Below, piece by piece: positions 1 through 7,777 of a DNA stretch of 35,999 nt (the stretch's first letter is position 1; every line of letters begins with the position of its first letter). Source of the DNA: Candidatus Euphemobacter frigidus (GTDB taxonomy: Bacteria > Auribacterota > Erginobacteria > Erginobacterales > Erginobacteraceae); the NCBI GenBank assembly GCA_030765805.1, contig JAVCDH010000011.1, forward strand, positions 1 to 35,999, given 5' to 3'. The notes beneath the pieces are model-generated. The model saw nothing but the letters and a program-made list of their open reading frames with translations. It was not told the DNA's origin and searched no databases. The position numbers and the translations under genes were made by a program.

Positions 1-1
1 C

Positions 2-1729
2 ACTCTCCTTAAGTTCGTCCTGGCAATTCTCAGCGGAAGCCTGGTCATTCTGGCGGAGGCCTGGCACAGCCTTACCGACGTTTTTACCTCCCTCCTGGTC
101 TATTTCTCAGTATCCCCTCACCCCGAAAGAGTGATGAGAGAAGCCGACCTGGAACGGGAAGGCAGGCAAGGTGAAGCCACTCCGGGCTCAGGGATCGACT
201 GGAAGAATATCTCACTGGAGAAGTGGATATCCTTCATCATCGGCATTATTATTCTGGGAGCCGCGTGGGGAGTCCTATACAAAATTATTTACAGCACAAC
301 AGAAGTTATCTCCTCACCCTTTCTTTACGGTCTCTGCTTCATCTTCTTCGCCGTTTGCTCCTTTGTCGTTTCAGTATTTGAAGTTAAGATGGGGAAAGAA
401 CACAATTCCCCGGCCCTGATCGCCGACGGTCTTCACTCTAAAGCCGATATGGTTGGCTCCCTGATCGCCGGCTTCACCATGATCTCTCTTCAGCTGGGAA
501 TTAACCAATTGGGGATCAATATCGATAAGATCGGGGCGTTCGTTATTATTGTCTTTGTTTTCTCTTTCGCCCTGGAGACCTTCGTTAATTTTTGGTGGTC
601 TGTCCATGGAAAAAGCGGCTGGAAAGAGCGGATAGCCATGGGTCTGATCACGGCCGCTTTTGAACCCCGGACCTGGAATCATTTTGGGCGGTGGATCGGC
701 CGGATCATCAACTGGGATCATCTCTCCATCAAGATCCGGACCAGGCTCCGGCGCATCATAGTCTCCGTTCTGATACTGGGGTTGCTTATCCTGATCCTGC
801 TGAACTGTCTGACCATGATCGGCCCCTCTCAGCAAGGCATCCGGGAGCGGATGGGGAGGGTGATCAATCGGGGAGAATCCCTGGAACCCGGCCTTCATTT
901 AAAGCTTCCCTGGCCCTTGGAGAAGGTCATTAAGGTCGACTCCCGAATAATCCGGAGTATGAATATCGGAAACATCACCAACCCGAGTTCAATCGCGTTG
1001 CTCTGGACCAAGCAGCACGGAACCGAAGAGTCCTTCCTCTCGGCGGAAGATTATTTCTTCTACCCCTATCTGAAACTACATTACCAGATCAAGAATATCT
1101 TCGACTATACCTACAGCTTCCACAAGTCTCGAACCGCAGAAACGGCTCTCGGGGGTCTTTCCGACGCGGAGAAACTCCTCAATAACGCCACCCACCGGTT
1201 GATAACCCAGATCTTCACCACCAAAGTATTTGTCGATATTGTAACCACCTACCGGGAACCAATGGAAGAGAAGATAAAAGAGGTTATTCAAAAGGAGATG
1301 GACAGGCTCAAAGCCGGACTGGAGATCATCACCGTCAATACAATAGACGTGCATCCCCCGGTCTCGATCGCTGATTCTTACGAGCAGGTCATCGCGGCCA
1401 TGCAGGAGAAAGAACAGAGGATTAACCAGGCACTGGGAATCTACAACAGTAAAATCCCGGAATATCAGGGCTACGCGGCACAGGCCCTCGCGGAGGCGGA
1501 AGCTTACGTATCAAAAAAGGGAGATGAGGCCACAGGCGAAGCCAGCCGTTTCTTAAGCCGTATGGAAGCTATTCAAGCCTGTCCATCTATTACCATGCCA
1601 ATGCTCTACCGAAAATCAATAAAGGAGACTCTGGTTGATCAGCCGATTATTCTGGTTGATCCTAAAGCCGAAGTTCCGGAAGTCTGGCTGAAGTCAGGCC
1701 GACCGATCTTTTTAGAGAGTCAATTTTAA
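2..1729 (+). CDS. CDF cation transporter fused to HflK-like SPFH protein (5' end outside window)
   Basis: The reading frame is open from base 2, so the gene starts upstream; 575 residues are visible. The N-terminal half is a cation diffusion facilitator, a family that exports Zn, Fe or Mn by proton antiport. It has the two metal-site motifs HSLTD (codons at 65-79) and HSKAD (434-448) in hydrophobic segments, and further membrane helices near 225-300, 320-385, 450-500 and 530-600. A basic linker replaces the usual cytoplasmic C-terminal domain. A new membrane helix (about 755-811) leads into an HflK-like SPFH domain with PGLHLKLPWP, VNTIDVHPP and an Ala/Glu-rich helical stalk. CDF proteins normally end inside the cell, so one more helix would put the SPFH domain outside, as in HflK. 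The frame is continuous across the join. It heads a run of three SPFH genes. Domain calls are strong; the transported metal is unknown. Confidence 0.88.
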   Translation, partial: TLLKFVLAILSGSLVILAEAWHSLTDVFTSLLVYFSVSPHPERVMREADLEREGRQGEATPGSGIDWKNISLEKWISFIIGIIILGAAWGVLYKIIYSTTEVISSPFLYGLCFIFFAVCSFVVSVFEVKMGKEHNSPALIADGLHSKADMVGSLIAGFTMISLQLGINQLGINIDKIGAFVIIVFVFSFALETFVNFWWSVHGKSGWKERIAMGLITAAFEPRTWNHFGRWIGRIINWDHLSIKIRTRLRRIIVSVLILGLLILILLNCLTMIGPSQQGIRERMGRVINRGESLEPGLHLKLPWPLEKVIKVDSRIIRSMNIGNITNPSSIALLWTKQHGTEESFLSAEDYFFYPYLKLHYQIKNIFDYTYSFHKSRTAETALGGLSDAEKLLNNATHRLITQIFTTKVFVDIVTTYREPMEEKIKEVIQKEMDRLKAGLEIITVNTIDVHPPVSIADSYEQVIAAMQEKEQRINQALGIYNSKIPEYQGYAAQALAEAEAYVSKKGDEATGEASRFLSRMEAIQACPSITMPMLYRKSIKETLVDQPIILVDPKAEVPEVWLKSGRPIFLESQF

Positions 1730-1767
1730 TCAAGATAAACAATTATACAGGATAAAACGAGGATACC

Positions 1768-2697
1768 ATGAAAAATTTTGTTCTTCTGCTCGTCGTGCTG
1801 GGCATCCTGATCTGCCTGGTCGTCTTGAGCGTCTTTACGGTCAACGAGAAAGAAATAGTCATCGTTACCCGTTTCGGCTCCCCGGTGAGGACAGTCCAGG
1901 AAACCGGACTCCATCGGAAGCTCCCCGGTTTTATAGATAAGGTAAACCGCCTGGATAAGCGGATTCATGTCTTCAAACCCCGCCCCATCCAGCTTCTCCT
2001 GAAAGAACAGAAACCGATCATCATGACCTGCTATGTCTGCTGGCAGATCAACGATCCCCTGGTCTTCTTCCAGTCGCTGGGAACCTCTGCGATCGCAGAA
2101 GCGAAACTCGGTGACATGGTCAACGCCCGGCTGGGCAATGTCCTGGGCGATTACTCCATCGATCAGATTATCAATACCAATCCCGAGAAGGTTAAACTGG
2201 CCCAGATCGAGGAGAGAATTTTAAATGAATGCAATGAACAGGCCCGGGAACAGTACGGATTGAAGGTTGTCGATCTCGGCGTCCGCCGGATCACCTACCC
2301 GACCATCGTAACCGAGGCCGTTTATAACCGGATGAAGTCCGACCGGGAGAAGGAAGCCAAAAAATACCGGGCGGAGGGGGGCAAGAAAGCGGCGGAGATA
2401 GAAGCGGAAGCGGATCGGAAGGCAAAAGAGATCCTAGCCCGGGCCACCAGGGATGCGGAAATTATAAAAGGTGAAGGGGACAAGGAAGCGATCAAGACAC
2501 GAGGAGAGGCCTACAGTCAGGCCCCGGAACTCTTTGAATTCCTGGATTCTCTGGACACCTATCGCAGGATTTTGGGCCGGGATACCACTTTGATCCTCTC
2601 CCTCGACTCCGACCTCTTCCGTTATCTGCTGCCGGGAGAACAGGATATCAAACCGGCCAGCCGGAGTACTTCATCCGGAGATAAAAATAAGAAATAA
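1768..2697 (+). CDS. HflC-like SPFH/band-7 protein
   Basis: 309 residues. One N-terminal membrane helix (about residues 4-24) is followed by an SPFH domain beginning with an HflC-style EKEIVIVTRFGSPVR motif and GLHRKLPGF. The VVDLGVRRITYP segment and a Lys/Glu/Ala-rich coiled stalk (about residues 190-250) follow, then the TLILSLDSDLFRYL ending typical of HflC. In the known family HflC alternates with HflK in a periplasmic-side membrane cage that encloses and tempers the FtsH protease. The ATG follows GAGG at a good distance, 38 bases after the upstream fusion gene, and the next gene starts 10 bases downstream, so the three are probably co-transcribed. I see no FtsH gene in the window. Family assignment is firm; partnership with the CDF-fused subunit is inferred. 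Confidence 0.88.
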   Translation: MKNFVLLLVVLGILICLVVLSVFTVNEKEIVIVTRFGSPVRTVQETGLHRKLPGFIDKVNRLDKRIHVFKPRPIQLLLKEQKPIIMTCYVCWQINDPLVFFQSLGTSAIAEAKLGDMVNARLGNVLGDYSIDQIINTNPEKVKLAQIEERILNECNEQAREQYGLKVVDLGVRRITYPTIVTEAVYNRMKSDREKEAKKYRAEGGKKAAEIEAEADRKAKEILARATRDAEIIKGEGDKEAIKTRGEAYSQAPELFEFLDSLDTYRRILGRDTTLILSLDSDLFRYLLPGEQDIKPASRSTSSGDKNKK

Positions 2698-2707
2698 AAG
2701 AGCTGCC

Positions 2708-3700
2708 ATGAGCCCGAATGAAGAAAATAACCTGAAGGTCGGGAGCGAACTGAAGAGCGCCGTCCGGCACACCCGGCGCTTTGTTAAATGGATTATGCTG
2801 GTTCTGGTCGTCTTTTACTTAAGTCTCGGTTTCTATACCATCAAGACTGATGAGCTGGGGGTCCAGGAGATACTGGGGAGAGTGGTGGACAAGCGGGTGA
2901 TGCCGGGGCTGCATTATACCTTACCCTGGCCGTTCAGCCGGATTCACAAGGTACCGGTCAAAAAAAAGCAAAGTTTCATAGTGGACGACTTCTACCAGGA
3001 CCCCCGGGCAAATTCCCTGGCCAGCATCTTCTATAACCTGACCGGCCTGGAGTCCTACTCCCTCTCCGGTGACAACAACGCGGTAGAGATCAAAGTGATC
3101 GTCCAGTATCGGATCTCCGATCCGTTTGACTACCTCTTCGGCAGCACCGGGAAGAAGTCACTCCTCCGGGATATCATCTGCCAAAACATTATTTATCTTC
3201 TGGCGGTGCGGCCGGTTGATCTCATCCTCACTCGAGGAAAGGACGAGATCAAGGAACGGCTCCAGGTAAACGCCCAGAAAAAACTCGATCAGAACCGGAC
3301 CGGTCTTACCATTGAACGGGTGGATATTGAGGATATTCGTCCGCCATCCAAAGTCCAACCTTACTTTGATGATGTCATTAACGCCCGGATTGACAAAGCA
3401 AAGATGAAGACCCGGGCCGAATCCCGCGCCAACGATCAGATCTCCTTCACCCAGGGTGAGGCGTATAAGAAAAAGCTAGAGGCGGAAACTTATCGTAATA
3501 ATACCATCCAGTCGGCAAAAGGCGAGAGCGAGCGGTTCCTGAAGCTTCTCGACGAATACCGGAAGGTCCCCGGAATCACCAGAAAACGGATCTACCTGGA
3601 GTTCGCCCGGGATTGTCTGAGCAAGATCAAGAACACCTACCTGGTTGACCGGAAGGAGGGCTCCCCTCCCGCCGATCTCCGGATCTTTCCCGGTAACTAA
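2708..3700 (+). CDS. HflK-like SPFH/band-7 protein
   Basis: 330 residues. A cytoplasmic N-terminus of about 25 residues and one membrane helix (about 28-46) precede an SPFH domain with ELGVQEILGRVVD, PGLHYTLPWP and the HflK-type IEDIRPPSKVQPYFDDV motif. A helical stalk and a KVPGITRKRIYLEF segment, also typical of HflK C-termini, follow. It is the second HflK-like copy here: the first is fused to a CDF transporter. Length and domain order fit free-standing HflK-family proteins, although the Gly-rich N-terminal tail of enterobacterial HflK is absent. The start follows the HflC-like stop by 10 bases. It probably joins the same hetero-oligomeric membrane assembly. A T-run follows the stop without a convincing hairpin, so the end of this transcript is unclear. 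Confidence 0.85.
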   Translation: MSPNEENNLKVGSELKSAVRHTRRFVKWIMLVLVVFYLSLGFYTIKTDELGVQEILGRVVDKRVMPGLHYTLPWPFSRIHKVPVKKKQSFIVDDFYQDPRANSLASIFYNLTGLESYSLSGDNNAVEIKVIVQYRISDPFDYLFGSTGKKSLLRDIICQNIIYLLAVRPVDLILTRGKDEIKERLQVNAQKKLDQNRTGLTIERVDIEDIRPPSKVQPYFDDVINARIDKAKMKTRAESRANDQISFTQGEAYKKKLEAETYRNNTIQSAKGESERFLKLLDEYRKVPGITRKRIYLEFARDCLSKIKNTYLVDRKEGSPPADLRIFPGN

Positions 3701-3708
3701 TTTTTTTA

Positions 3709-3737
3709 TTGCCGGGGGGTAAGACCTCACTTATTAT
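3709..3737 (+). promoter_or_regulatory. Predicted sigma-70-type promoter for the wtp operon
   Basis: TTGCCG (3709-3714) and TATTAT (3732-3737) match the -35 and -10 consensus at 4/6 and 5/6 positions and are separated by exactly 17 bases. Transcription would start near 3744, just ahead of the riboswitch-like element. This is a sequence match only. Confidence 0.5.
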
Positions 3738-3750
3738 ATCTCATTATCTC

Positions 3751-3856
3751 CGACTCTGTAATTCCTAACCCGAAGAGGGATGGAAACAGAGCGATAGGGT
3801 TCGGCTGGAAACGGCCGCACCTCCCGTGTTTGGAAAGGAGATACCGAGGGTTTATC
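3751..3856 (+). promoter_or_regulatory. Moco/Tuco-type riboswitch aptamer
   Basis: This leader RNA lies just upstream of the molybdate/tungstate transporter. The segment CCTCCCGTGTTTGGAAAGG (3820-3838) closely resembles the conserved 3' core of the Moco RNA motif as I remember it from the E. coli moaA leader. Visible pairing includes CCTAACCC (3764-3771) with GGGTTCGG (3798-3805, one mismatch), CTCTG with CAGAG (3754-3758 and 3787-3791, probably an alternative), and a GAAA-capped hairpin (3803-3816). A short hairpin at the P3 position could favour molybdenum over tungsten cofactor, but I cannot fold the RNA reliably. Together with the terminator that follows, the expected logic is repression of metal import when cofactor is plentiful. 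The family call rests on the core motif plus gene context. Confidence 0.75.
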
Positions 3857-3890
3857 AAAACGGCCCTCCCGCACGGGAGAGCCGTTTTTT
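3857..3890 (+). terminator. Intrinsic terminator, expression platform of the riboswitch
   Basis: The arm AAAACGGCCCTCCCG (3857-3871) pairs with the arm at 3874-3888 with one mismatch, leaving a loop of about four bases, and a T-run closes the element at 3885-3890. It sits between the aptamer and the wtpA start, 26 bases before the ATG, as expected for transcriptional attenuation. Its 5' arm copies part of the aptamer (3811-3826), so its 3' arm has an alternative partner. Confidence 0.8.
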
Positions 3891-3916
3891 ATCTGCCGGA
3901 GAAAGAACCTTCCGCA

Positions 3917-4900
3917 ATGAACAAAAATTTGTTCTTTCTGTTCGGCCTGCTACCGGTTTTCAGTTTCTTGATAACAGGCTACTGTGGGGATGAACCTTCC
4001 GGAAAGGTGATTATCTTTCACGCCGGAAGCCTCTCGGTTCCTTTTGAAAAAATGGAAAAGAACTTTGAGAAGCTGCATCCCGGAATCGACGTGGAGAGAG
4101 AAGCGGCGGGGAGCCAGGCCTGCGCCCGGAAGATCACCGACCTGAAGAAGCCCTGCGACATCATGGCCTCGGCCGATTACCGGGTGATCGACACGTTTCT
4201 CATCCCCGGTTACGCCGACTGGAACGTCCGCTTCGCCACCAACCGGATGGTTCTGGCTTACACCGACCGGAGCGAAGATGCCGCCAAGATAAATAAGAAC
4301 AACTGGTTTGAGATCTTGGGGAAGAAAGAGGTGATCTGGGGTCACTCGGATCCGAATCTGGACCCTTGTGGCTATCGCAGTCTCATGATGCTGCAACTGG
4401 CGGAGATCTACTATCAAAAGCCCGGGCTCTATCAGAAGTTACGCCGGAATATCCCGATCGAGAATATCCGCCCCAGGTCCGTGGAACTGATCTCTCTTCT
4501 GCAGACCGGTAACATGGACTACGCCTGGGAGTACCGCTCAGTGGCGGTTCAACACGATTTGAAATTCCTGGAGCTGCCTCCCGATATCAACCTGGGCGAC
4601 CCGGCGCGGGACGATTACTACCGACAGGCCCGGGTTATGGTCTCCGGCAAAAAACCGGGAGAGTTTATCGATCTGACAGGAAAATCCATTACCTATGGAG
4701 TGACCATGCTGAAACAAGCCCCCGACCGCGCTTCGGCGGAACTCTTCCTTCGCTATCTTCTCTCGCCCGATGGCGGCTTGCGGGTCCTGAAGGAGAATGG
4801 CCAGGTTCCGCTGTTGCCTCCGGTCGTGCCTTCCGCAAAGATGCGGGATCTGATGCCGGAAGAACTCCGGTCTTTGGTTGACGTCGGAACTTCACAATGA
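3917..4900 (+). CDS. wtpA: Molybdate/tungstate ABC transporter substrate-binding protein
   Basis: 327 residues. It resembles WtpA-type periplasmic binding proteins that capture molybdate or tungstate. Diagnostic segments are [10 protein letters not shown] near the N-terminus, the [12 protein letters not shown] stretch, [12 protein letters not shown], and [15 protein letters not shown]. An N-terminal hydrophobic segment (residues 4-22) is a signal sequence; the Cys at its end is preceded by Tyr (ITGYC), a poor lipobox, so lipid anchoring is uncertain. I start at ATG 3917. An upstream in-frame TTG at 3830 would place codons inside the riboswitch and terminator and is not credible. GGAGA at 3898-3902 is a slightly distant ribosome site. 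The stop overlaps the permease start (ATGA). Confidence 0.88.
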   Translation: MNKNLFFLFGLLPVFSFLITGYCGDEPSGKVIIFHAGSLSVPFEKMEKNFEKLHPGIDVEREAAGSQACARKITDLKKPCDIMASADYRVIDTFLIPGYADWNVRFATNRMVLAYTDRSEDAAKINKNNWFEILGKKEVIWGHSDPNLDPCGYRSLMMLQLAEIYYQKPGLYQKLRRNIPIENIRPRSVELISLLQTGNMDYAWEYRSVAVQHDLKFLELPPDINLGDPARDDYYRQARVMVSGKKPGEFIDLTGKSITYGVTMLKQAPDRASAELFLRYLLSPDGGLRVLKENGQVPLLPPVVPSAKMRDLMPEELRSLVDVGTSQ

Positions 4901-5700
4901 GGATAAAGAACTCCTTCTTATGGCTCGCCCTTATCTGCGGGCTGCTGGTTCTGGGCTTCATTCTCTTTCCTCTTCTCCGGCTCCTTACCGCGCCGGACCC
5001 GGAACAGATGGGCGAAGCCCTCCGGGACGTCACCGTCCGGAAGGCGATCTGGTTGAGCGTCCATACCGCCGGGCTGGCGGCCCTGATCTCGCTCCTGCTG
5101 GGGACGCCCCTGGCCTATATCCTGGCCCGGAAGCGGTTCCCCGGCAAGAGCCTGGTCGAGAGCGTAATCGACCTCCCTATCGTCATCCCCCACCCGGTGG
5201 TGGGGATCGCGATCCTGAGCGTGGTCGGAAGAAATTTCTGGCTGGGGAGAATCCTTCATGAGATCGGCATCCGGATAATGGGGAGCGTGACCGGGATCGT
5301 AGTCGTACTGGTATTCGTCGCGATTCCTTTCTATATCAATGCCGCCAAGAACGGCTTCGAGGCCGTCCCCTCCCGCCTGGAGAATGTCTCCCGGAGCCTG
5401 GGGGCCTCCCTCCCCGCCACCTTCTTCCGGATCACCCTTCCCCTCGCTTCCCGCAGTATCCTCTCCGGATTCATTATGTCGATGGCCCGGGCTCTCAGTG
5501 AGTTCGGGGCGGTGGTGGTGGTGGCCTACCACCCGATGGTCGCCCCGGTTCTGATCTATGAACGATTCGAAGGTTACGGCCTGAAGTATTCCCAGCCGGT
5601 CGCGGTCTGGTTCATCCTGGTCTGCCTGATTCTCTTCCTCATCCTACGGGTAATCACGGCCGACCGGAAGACCCGGTTAAGTAAGGGGGCCGAGATATGA
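4897..5700 (+). CDS. wtpB: Molybdate/tungstate ABC transporter permease
   Basis: 267 residues. This is an integral membrane permease of the ModB/WtpB (CysTW) class with about six predicted helices, beginning with a long hydrophobic N-terminus. It carries the ABC permease EAA-type loop ([20 protein letters not shown], roughly residues 165-184), which contacts the ATPase, and [17 protein letters not shown], a hallmark of molybdate and tungstate permeases. Start and stop overlap both neighbours by 4 bases, so translation is probably coupled and the stoichiometry matches WtpA-WtpB-WtpC. Whether molybdate or tungstate is preferred cannot be read from the permease. Confidence 0.9.
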   Translation: MRIKNSFLWLALICGLLVLGFILFPLLRLLTAPDPEQMGEALRDVTVRKAIWLSVHTAGLAALISLLLGTPLAYILARKRFPGKSLVESVIDLPIVIPHPVVGIAILSVVGRNFWLGRILHEIGIRIMGSVTGIVVVLVFVAIPFYINAAKNGFEAVPSRLENVSRSLGASLPATFFRITLPLASRSILSGFIMSMARALSEFGAVVVVAYHPMVAPVLIYERFEGYGLKYSQPVAVWFILVCLILFLILRVITADRKTRLSKGAEI

Positions 5701-6728
5701 TCAGGCTTGAAGAACTATCGGTTGAGGCGGGTGATTTCACTCTCCGGGATATCAGCCTGGAGGTAGCGGAAGGAGAATTCTTCGTCGTCATGGGGCCCAC
5801 CGGGGCCGGCAAGACCATGCTGCTGGAGTCCATTGCCGGTCTGATTTCCCCGCTATCCGGGCGGATCATCGTCGATGAACGGGATATCACCGGTCTCTCT
5901 CCCGAAGAGAGGGGAATAACCATCGTCTACCAGGACTGCTCCCTCTTCCCCCACCTCTCGGTTCTTGACAATATCCGGTACGGGTTGAGGTATCACCGAA
6001 CAGCGATGAGCCGGTGGCATCTTGATGATCTCATCAGCGTACTCGATCTGGAGTCTTTGCTTGACCGCTATCCCCCTTCTCTGAGCGGGGGGGAGAGTCA
6101 GAGGGTCGCGCTGGCCCGGGCCCTGGCGGTCAAACCATCGATCCTCCTCCTGGATGAGCCGCTTAACGCTCTCGATCCCGCTTTCCGCGGGGAGATCCAG
6201 ACAATGCTGAAACGGCTTCATAATCAGACCGGGATAACCTTCTTGATGGTAACCCATGACTTCAACGAGGCCTTAGCGCTGGCGCGGTGTGGTGCCGTAC
6301 TTAATCAGGGGAGGATAGAGCAGGCCGGAGAGATTGAGGATTTGTTCAAAAAACCCCGTTCCAAGTTCGTGGCGACATTTGTGGGGATCCGGAATCTCTT
6401 CCGGGCCGAGTTCCGGGAGACCCGGGCCCGGGTCAACGGCCTCTCCATAGAGACCGGACGCCGCCTGGACCAGAGTGACGGGTACCTGGCCATCCGGCCG
6501 GAGGATATCGTCCTCAGTCGGCACCAGATCGCTTCCAGCATGCGAAACAGTTTTTCGGGTGAGATCATCGCGATCGAGCGACGGGGGATGTTCTACGAAG
6601 TCACCGTCCAATGTGGAGAGTTGATCCTGAGATCGCTCATAACCCGGGGGGCGCTGGAAGAACTGGAACTGACCCTGGGAAAGATGATCTGCTTCTCCTT
6701 CAAGGCCACCGCGGTTCATACCTTTTGA
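5697..6728 (+). CDS. wtpC: Molybdate/tungstate ABC transporter ATP-binding protein
   Basis: 343 residues. An ABC ATPase with Walker A GPTGAGKT (about residues 33-40), Q-loop VYQDCSLFPH, signature LSGGESQRVALARAL, Walker B ILLLDEPLNALD and the switch His in VTHDF. The C-terminal ~110 residues form a TOBE-like regulatory domain (LAIRPEDIVLS, then a second half near residues 280-343), which in ModC/WtpC proteins can bind the oxyanion and inhibit transport. It overlaps wtpB by 4 bases and completes the three-gene importer. All catalytic motifs look intact. Confidence 0.9.
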   Translation: MIRLEELSVEAGDFTLRDISLEVAEGEFFVVMGPTGAGKTMLLESIAGLISPLSGRIIVDERDITGLSPEERGITIVYQDCSLFPHLSVLDNIRYGLRYHRTAMSRWHLDDLISVLDLESLLDRYPPSLSGGESQRVALARALAVKPSILLLDEPLNALDPAFRGEIQTMLKRLHNQTGITFLMVTHDFNEALALARCGAVLNQGRIEQAGEIEDLFKKPRSKFVATFVGIRNLFRAEFRETRARVNGLSIETGRRLDQSDGYLAIRPEDIVLSRHQIASSMRNSFSGEIIAIERRGMFYEVTVQCGELILRSLITRGALEELELTLGKMICFSFKATAVHTF

Positions 6729-6742
6729 AGAACATACTTCTT

Positions 6743-7186
6743 ATGAAATCCGGGAAAGTCAAAGAGATCATAATCACCCGGGGGAGAGGGAGTCCGCGGG
6801 AGTCGATCCGGAAAGGATTTTTCCTGCGGGATTTCGGATTGGCCGGAGACGTTCATTCCGGTCCAGGAGATAAACAGGTGACATTCTTCGGGATCAAAGG
6901 GAGAGAGAAGCTCTCTGAATCCCCGCGGGAAGGATTATGCTTCAGGAGATTTGTTCCGACGGTGACTACGGAAGGAATCAATCTTTATGAGTTTCCGGCC
7001 GGGACAAGTCTGAAGATCGGGGATAGCATCCAGGAGATCAGTCGAATGAGGAAGAGATGCTACCCGGAGTGTGTCTTGATCAAATCAAAAACACCGTGCG
7101 TCATGACCCGGGAAGTGGTCTTTACCCGAGTGATAGAATCGGGGATGGTTCAGGTCGGGAATACTATCGAGGCTATCAGAACTTAG
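6743..7186 (+). CDS. MOSC domain-containing protein
   Basis: 147 residues of a stand-alone MOSC domain, the fold at the C-terminus of Moco sulfurases and of small proteins tied to molybdenum-cofactor chemistry. Recognisable parts are FGLAGDVHSGPGDKQVTFFG near the N-terminus, VTTEGINLYEFPAGTSLKIGD, and the Cys-containing stretch RCYPECVLIKSKTPCVMTRE, where a conserved Cys is expected to carry sulfur or metal. I use ATG 6743. An in-frame TTG at 6725 overlaps the wtpC stop and would add six residues; neither has a strong ribosome site. Its place as fourth gene behind wtpABC and the riboswitch supports a role in Mo/W cofactor handling. The exact reaction is unknown. Confidence 0.8.
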   Translation: MKSGKVKEIIITRGRGSPRESIRKGFFLRDFGLAGDVHSGPGDKQVTFFGIKGREKLSESPREGLCFRRFVPTVTTEGINLYEFPAGTSLKIGDSIQEISRMRKRCYPECVLIKSKTPCVMTREVVFTRVIESGMVQVGNTIEAIRT

Positions 7187-7201
7187 CTCCGCAACTTACT
7201 T

Positions 7202-7270
7202 AACCGCGGATTTAGCGGATTATGCTGATTAAAGAAAAAACAATCCGCTCAATCCGTTTAATCCGCGGTT
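7202..7270. repeat. AT-rich imperfect inverted repeat between convergent genes
   Basis: AACCGCGGATT (7202-7212) is perfectly inverted at 7260-7270, and AGCGGATT (7214-7221) at 7242-7249, so the stretch can fold into a nested hairpin. GCGGATT/AATCCG words recur inside it. It lies between the MOSC gene and the convergent lipoprotein gene. It resembles dispersed non-coding palindromic elements common in environmental genomes. It has no T-run suitable for a terminator. Confidence 0.65.
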
Positions 7271-7345
7271 TATTGAAATTCCGATACAGGAACTTAGCGC
7301 TTGCCGCAGTCTACCCCAATTTTATCGCGTTGGAGCAGAAAAATT

Positions 7346-7777
7346 TTACTGGGGCTTCATCTTTATCCCATCTCTCCGATTAAGTTCTTCAAATACCATC
7401 TCGGCGGCAAAGCGGGCCAGGGAACTGTTCCGGGATACCACGTCGATCCGGGTCCGGCCCGGTCCGTCTTCCTGGAAGAAGAACCCCACTTCCGAAGTAT
7501 CGATACAGCGGGGATAGATCCGGTTAAACCACATAGCCGTCAGGTAACCGTTTTCGGGGTTATCCAGGTAGATGTAGAGATCCTTCTCCTCCAGGATCTC
7601 TTTTACCGCGGCATAACTCTTCAAAATCCCCGCCCGGGCGATCCCGCTGAAACGCCCTTTTTCTTCCTCCTCAAGTGTCTTGATAGAGGTTCCCGCAATT
7701 CTCCGCCCCGTCTCCACCGGCGAACAGGCGGTGATTAACATGAAGAGGCCAAGCAATATTTTCCTGGTAATATTCAT
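7346..7777 (-). CDS. Small hypothetical lipoprotein
   Basis: 143 residues. A Lys/Arg-containing N-terminus and hydrophobic segment end in the lipobox LITAC (Cys18), so the protein is probably lipid-anchored. The mature part has a predicted alpha/beta composition and the phrase TRIDVVSRNSSLARFAAEMVFEEL near the C-terminus. This resembles small membrane-associated proteins that read as 'cell-surface, beta-sheet plus final helix', but I do not recognise a named family. Its ATG overlaps the stop of the RnfC/PduS-like gene (ATGA), so it is the last gene of the Rnf-containing operon. A role in placing or maturing the redox proteins is possible but unsupported. Confidence 0.65.
   Translation of the reverse strand: MNITRKILLGLFMLITACSPVETGRRIAGTSIKTLEEEEKGRFSGIARAGILKSYAAVKEILEEKDLYIYLDNPENGYLTAMWFNRIYPRCIDTSEVGFFFQEDGPGRTRIDVVSRNSSLARFAAEMVFEELNRRDGIKMKPQ

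Noticed and set aside
131..1729. ATG at 131 as the start of the first gene
   Set aside because: The same frame is open to base 2 and already encodes the CDF motif HSLTD upstream of this ATG, so the start lies outside the window.
3830..3916. TTG at 3830 as wtpA start
   Set aside because: It would translate through the riboswitch core and terminator hairpin; the signal peptide begins at ATG 3917.
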